A stretch of DNA of 64,000 nt. Source: Chromobotia macracanthus (taxonomy: Eukaryota > Chordata > Actinopteri > Cypriniformes > Botiidae). A model generated the notes under the pieces. That model searched no databases, was not told the DNA's origin, and was given only the letters and a program-made list of their open reading frames with translations. Shown here piece by piece: positions 59,235 to 64,000 of this stretch (its first letter is position 1; each line of letters opens with the position of its first letter). The DNA lies in the NCBI GenBank assembly GCA_036877525.1, contig JAZGTH010000102.1, positions 806,501 to 870,500 on the forward strand, given 5' to 3'. Both the position numbers and the translations under genes were made by a program.

Positions 59235-62200
59235 AGGCCGCAGGTTCGATTCCTAATGCCGGCAGGAAACAGCTGAGGGACAAGACATCTTACCCTCATT
59301 TGCTACAAAGACTTTTCTTGTTGCCTTCACTAGATGGCGATATTGTCCTAAACATACAATGTGTCAAACCCTATTTACATTCATTCTTATGTTTGAGTAT
59401 TGAAATTAATCCTAAAAATTAATGAGAAATGAATGATGCTACAAAATCTAAATTGTGAAGAATAAAACTCTTTGTCCTCTTGTAACCATCCTGAATCTAA
59501 GTTCAGTGCTTTTTAAATACTTTCAGATACATTTCTCTGCTCGAAATATGACATTTCTGTTGCTGTGTAAGACCACACTAGCAGCAGTTACATGATAATC
59601 AGCCAGCCAGTATTAGAAGGTGTTGAGACGGTGTTGAGTCGTGTCTGAAGACGGTCTGCCCCTGAATTAGGTGATGTTGTTATCTGGAGCGGCTGCGTTT
59701 TTAGATGTCAAAAGCATGTGATCCCGCCTGGCTCCACATTTAGATATGATGGGGGCTTTCCGACACATGTTTCTTCATGTGTCCGCGGGGGCCCCAGTTT
59801 AGAAAGTTAATGAAAGTTGTCCAATCAAAGACATGAGGTCACAAGGCAAACAGCTCCTCTGAAAACATTTCTCAGAGAGAACAGTTGTGTGTGTTTGCAA
59901 ACATTGTTCTCACGCACAGCAAATGCATTCCATTTCCAAGCACTTTCTCATACATTTTTAAATGTCTTGGAAACATAAAGCACCCAGCATAGCCGTCAAC
60001 AGTCTCTAATTTTGTCTTGCAACATGATGGACTCTGAGACACAGCTATTGCTGGAGCTCATATGTGCTGTTGTAACTCAACACAATGGCCTTTCACATCG
60101 CAGTCAGAAGCTGCTCACATGAGAGACCCTGGAAAGTCCCTGTTTGCTTCTGTCTGCAGGTCTGCGTGGACTGCAGCCTCTTGCCATCAGAACTGCAGGG
60201 ATTTGTGAAGTGAAACCAGAACAGACCGGTCAAAACACTCAAAGCTCTGCAGAACTGGTAACAGACCCTGTCTTTATGTATTTTGCATTAAAAAATGCAC
60301 AAATGTGGTGCATTTGGGTTGAAAACAAAAACACTTTCTGTGTTCCCACACTGCAGAACTGCATAAAAACATAATGCTCATGGAATATGTGAAAAGCAAA
60401 CAGTGGTCAGTTACAGTAGCTAAACACTTGGCTATATACATATAATCTTATTTGCATAAACTTATAAATATATAAATGTGTTTTTATCAATTACCCTTCT
60501 ACACTTACTGAAGGGTTCAGTAATGGGGGATCAGAGTGTTTCTTCATGCCCTGTGTCTGTTTTAACACCTCGTTTCAGTAAAGGAACTGAAACGTGTTGA
60601 TTAACATTTCCAAAGCCTCTTGTCGGTTTTTACATGCATACGTGCAGCTTGAGCTTGTTTTTCCTGTTTCAATATGAGCATGTCATCTGAACTCATCCTT
60701 CTCTTGCCAGCCGCCTTTTCATCACATTCTGCCCGTGGGTCACGGTGTGGTTTCCACAAACAGTAGCCCTAGTAATTTCTTTGTTCTCCATTTATTTTTG
60801 TGAGACTGCCTTTAATTTTAATGGAATTTCATGCATGCTTTGAACAAAAGAGAACAGGTACCTCTGCAGTTATTGGAAGTGCTTTTCTTTTGTTTTAGTT
60901 TATTAGTAATTAAGGTGTAAATTACATGTAAAAAACACTCCACCAAAGCTGTTTTAATTGTTTTCTATGTAGGCTGTTGTGTATGTGCTGAGAAGGAACA
61001 AATACACAGTGATAGTTATCAGATCTGGATGAAACGTGTCTGAAACAGCGTATTCCCCGGCACACCCACTGTAGGTACACAAAGTTCTGCATGGTGAACT
61101 GGTACCGCACACACGTGACCTCCTGACAACATTGGGGAAACCCCGCTGCTTCTGTTCCCACTCCACCTCTCACAGTCATGAGTGGAGACAGACCTTAACA
61201 GAAACAGTGAAACACTCACTGTGCAGCACCGTGCAGATTGTATTCCCTGTGCAAGCCCTCATCATAAACATAGCATGCTTATTTCATTATCTTCATTCCA
61301 TGCTGGAAGTGTTAGCCTTATCCAACACTGAAAGCCAACCACCAACCACTAACCCCACCGAAACCAGAAGGAATTCCCCAAATATTGGGACTCCTCCCCC
61401 CCTCAACTTGCTTGTGTTTTCAGCCTCTTTACTCGCCTGGTCCTCTGGTAACGCAGGGCTGTAGTCTTCATTTTAAGGGTTAATTCAGCCTAAACTAAAT
61501 ACTCTGTCTTCTTTTTCTCTTCCTTATATTGTTCTGAACCCACATGACTTTATCTGTGATGCAAAAGAGGAGAATTGTAAAGAATGAAAGAAAAGAAAAG
61601 AAAGAAAGAAAGAGGTTTTCTTCTGTCAAATGAATTGGGGACAGAATCTGACAGTCACTAATGTTATTCTGCTGTTCTGTTGTGTCTCATGAAGAAAGTC
61701 ACATGGGTTTATCAGACAGAATTTCATTGTACCTGTAACTGGATTTCTGACATGCAGAGTAGCAATCAATCATTCTTTATATTATGTTCTTACTTTTGTT
61801 TCTGGAGTTGTTGAATGTTGGAACGTTAGAGAGGTGGGAACTGGAATTAAAACACAAGGAAAGCAGAACTGAAAGCATTATTTTAAATTCATGTTAGAGT
61901 CCAGGCAAGCGTGCTTTTGAAAAGCACAGATCTTCATGCAATAAACAGAAGCTTGTTTATGAGCTATGTGTAACTTTGGCACGTGGTTGTAAACCTGCCC
62001 ATTTTGCAGTTCCCTCAGAGCATTAAGCTGTGAATGTAAGCATGTATGACTGCTGATCACACCTGACTAATGTTCAGTGCAGTATAAGCACCTCCCCGTC
62101 TTGTGAGATAAGGGACGTGATCCAGCTGGAAATTCCCTTTAGATGTTTACTGCCAAGAACACGTGGAGATATTTCACCCTTTATAACAACAACAACAAAG

Positions 62201-62664
62201 GGTGAAGGAAGTTTTGGTTTATTTAATCTGAATTGCACGTGGCTCTCATTGTGTGATTTAGTTAAACACAACTTGAACTTTCCTATCAGGTATAGTTAGT
62301 TTTTACTTTTGTCTAGTCTAAGATCAGACGGCAACTCAGCAGAACAAGCATCATTGTTTTTAAGCTTTCTAGGTCTTGTGCAACTCTGGTTGCTTTTGTC
62401 ATGTGCAATGTGCTACACAACCCCAAAGTGTGGAAATGCAGTTAGCGTCTTACAAAAGTGCTCCTTTACTTCAGGTCTTTTAAAACCAGCTTTACTCAGT
62501 ACACAAAGCTTTCTGTCCAATGCAGATACGATTTAAAGCAAGTTTGTTCTTAGAGGTTAACATCACATCTCAGTTATTTAAAGCTATGAATTTATAACAT
62601 ACAAATGATAATGTCTTTATGGGATGTTGTCACAACAGAATAACCAATTGTTTGTTTTCTGCAC
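58646..62664. other. non-coding stretch right of ppp2r3c
   Basis: I recognise no exon with confidence. If prorp were intact its pentatricopeptide-repeat exons would be expected here, but no long frame with that pattern is visible. One open, splice-flanked segment at 60,159-60,258 is discussed under rejected items. The stretch also holds the SINE at 59.1 kb, an (AAAGA)n run at about 61,583-61,613 and a 10-bp palindrome (TTCACCCTTT ... AAAGGGTGAA) at 62,173-62,207. Confidence 0.45.
59125..59280 (+). mobile_element. tRNA-derived SINE split by a (CA)n(TA)n microsatellite
   Basis: TGGCCTGCTGGTTAGAGAGTC (59,134-59,154, 21 bases, given for its A-box-like core GCTGGTTAGAG) is followed by CA then TA dinucleotides to 59,229. 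The B box GGTTCGATTCC then lies at 59,243-59,253, followed by GCCGGCAGGAAACAGCTGAG. A-box and B-box order and flanks match a tRNA-derived fish SINE head, with the anticodon-side region replaced by the microsatellite. Confidence 0.6.
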
Positions 62665-62747
62665 AGGAGCTTTGTGAGGCAACAGCTTCTCTTCGACATT
62701 ATGATCGATAGTGTAAATGTGGCAGCTAAGACCGCCCACCCTGAGAT
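62665..62747 (+). CDS. possible prorp exon (NYN nuclease core), partial
   Basis: Flanked by acceptor TTCTGCACAG and donor GTGAGT. The open frame contains SFVRQQLLFDIMIDSVNVAA, which resembles the metal-binding core of human PRORP, whose FD-V-V-I-D-G-L-N-V-A motif follows a similar F-I/V-K/R helix. The Asp and Asn of the D-x-x-N core are present, but the usual Gly after Asp is Ser. PRORP is the protein-only catalytic subunit of mitochondrial RNase P and neighbours PPP2R3C in human, in this orientation. No upstream PPR exons or further nuclease exons are seen in the window, so it may be a relic or may continue beyond the right edge. Recognition rests on one short exon. Confidence 0.4.
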
Positions 62748-63620
62748 AGTGAGTGATCTCTAACAAACGATTGAACGTTCCAGGACAGGACTGGTTTGAC
62801 TGTGGGTTTCAGATGACCTTTTAAATCACTTAGCTGGCTAGACAGTCAGCCTACACTAATTTAAGACTTTGGCTGATGTGCGAAATTAACCTAAAGGTGG
62901 AAAAATAACATGCTGTTACTAAAATAACCAGACTGTGAGCAATTACCTGTCTTACATAAAGAAACACATCTGAAATATATCTTTATAGGTCAAACAACTA
63001 GCAGCGTAAAATAGGATTTGCACAGAAATAAACTCTGGTATCACAGGTTGCTCCGGGGGCAATATTGAATGATGGTTATCACAGCTTACATTTCATGCAG
63101 ATGAACAGGTTGAGGGAAGGGCCCCTATCTCTGACAGTTAACCAGCTAGTAAAGACCCCCAAACCAATGAAACCCACAGTTACTCGTAACAAAATGAGGA
63201 AAGTTTAAATTTTATGTAATATTACACAAGAAAATGTATGTCAAGACATCAGACCTCCACAGACACATTTTAGCATCTGGTTATGCATTTAGTTATGCTC
63301 CATTAAAATAATAATCTTGGCGGAATCTAACCATTAAAGTGGTATTTTTAGACGTATTATCTAGACAGTTATCCACACCCACCCAACACGCCCTCAACTG
63401 CCACTGACTGTATACTAATGGCATTTCAGTTATAATGGGGGATAACTTATGTCACATTAACAGATAAAAGTAACTCTAAACAGTTCATTTCACTTTCAAT
63501 GTGCAGTCTGATGTAACCACTGAACTCCACTGACCTCCAGTCAGATCCCTTTGCTTTCTGCCAACTCATTCATGATTCCACTTACCTCAGCATGTCTCAC
63601 ATTAATAACATGGACACACG
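62748..63620. other. non-coding stretch
   Basis: AT-rich sequence with no recognisable exon. The next PRORP nuclease exons (those with the paired catalytic Asp) were looked for and not seen. Confidence 0.5.
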
Positions 63621-63622
63621 CG

Positions 63623-64000
63623 CTGTGCGGGTACACAGAGGCAGGGGATCATGCTGTGCAGGTACACAGAGGCAGGGGATCATGCTGTGCATGTACACAG
63701 AGGCAGGGGATCATGCTGTGCATGTACACAGAGGCAGGGGATCATGCTGTGCATGTACACAGAGGCAGGGGATCATGCTGTGCAGGTACACAGAGGCAGG
63801 GGTCATGCTGCGGGTACACAGAGGCAGGGGTCATGCTGTGTGGGTACACAGAGGCAGGGGGTCATGCTGTGCATGTACACAGAGGCAGGGATCATGCTGT
63901 GCGGGTACACAGAGGCAGGGGGATCATGCGGGTACACAGAGGCAGGGGATCATGTTGCAGTCATCTTCGGGTACACAGAGGCAGGGGTCATGCTGTGCGG
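63623..64000. repeat. 31-bp tandem repeat running off the right edge
   Basis: Twelve visible copies of a unit containing GTACACAGAGGCAGGGGATC followed by ATGCTGTGCGG. Later copies vary in length (for example, deletion of GA or an added G), and one carries an insertion at about 63,950-63,970. The array is cut by the window end, so its length is unknown. Confidence 0.95.

Noticed and set aside
60159..60258. Splice-flanked open segment GLRGLQPLAIRTAGICEVKP as an N-terminal prorp exon
   Set aside because: The acceptor and donor look good and the composition is presequence-like, but I see no match to PRORP or any other family, and no adjoining exons.

Overview
The window is vertebrate nuclear DNA, most likely from a ray-finned fish of the carp/zebrafish order. 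Genes have many short introns with GT/AG borders. GC is low. CA, GA and TA microsatellites are dense, and there are minisatellites plus dispersed inverted-repeat elements of a kind I associate with cyprinid genomes. The species is inferred, not shown.

Layout. Bases 1-25,000 are a gene desert with simple repeats, a 22-bp minisatellite (16.1-17.0 kb), a terminal-inverted-repeat element (17.6-18.0 kb) and a perfect 32-bp hairpin (19.6 kb). From 25.5 to 44.2 kb lies a block corresponding to human 14q21: pnn (minus, 9 coding exons), gemin2 (minus, 10), mia2/cTAGE5 (plus, 24) and one exon of fbxo33 (minus). From 44.6 to 51.6 kb runs a nearly pure 32-bp satellite of about 216 copies. From 52.4 to 58.5 kb lies a pair corresponding to human 14q13: fam177a1 (plus) and ppp2r3c (minus), tail to tail. 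To the right the sequence is mostly non-coding, with one exon near 62.7 kb resembling the nuclease domain of PRORP, which is the neighbour of PPP2R3C in human. The window ends inside another 31-bp tandem array.

I rebuilt pnn, gemin2, mia2 and ppp2r3c exon by exon. All four splice in phase from ATG to stop with no internal stop (670, 272, 786 and 456 residues; 6,564 coding bases). By contrast, the fbxo33 exon and fam177a1 exon 4, which flank the satellite, are each one base short of what their splice phases and homology require. fbxo33 also lacks any visible F-box exon and last exon. Either this segment holds decaying gene copies or the assembly is less accurate around the array.

The genes do not form one pathway. 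pnn (splicing, exon-junction-linked PSAP complex) and gemin2 (snRNP assembly) both serve RNA splicing. mia2 acts at ER exit sites, fam177a1 is a Golgi-associated protein, ppp2r3c is a PP2A regulatory subunit and fbxo33 is an SCF receptor. The most unusual structures are the 7-kb satellite, whose unit variants record a block duplication, and a pentamer repeat abutting the mia2 ATG that is built of repeated ATG-TGA start-stop pairs. I found no defence system, CRISPR array or intact transposon gene.
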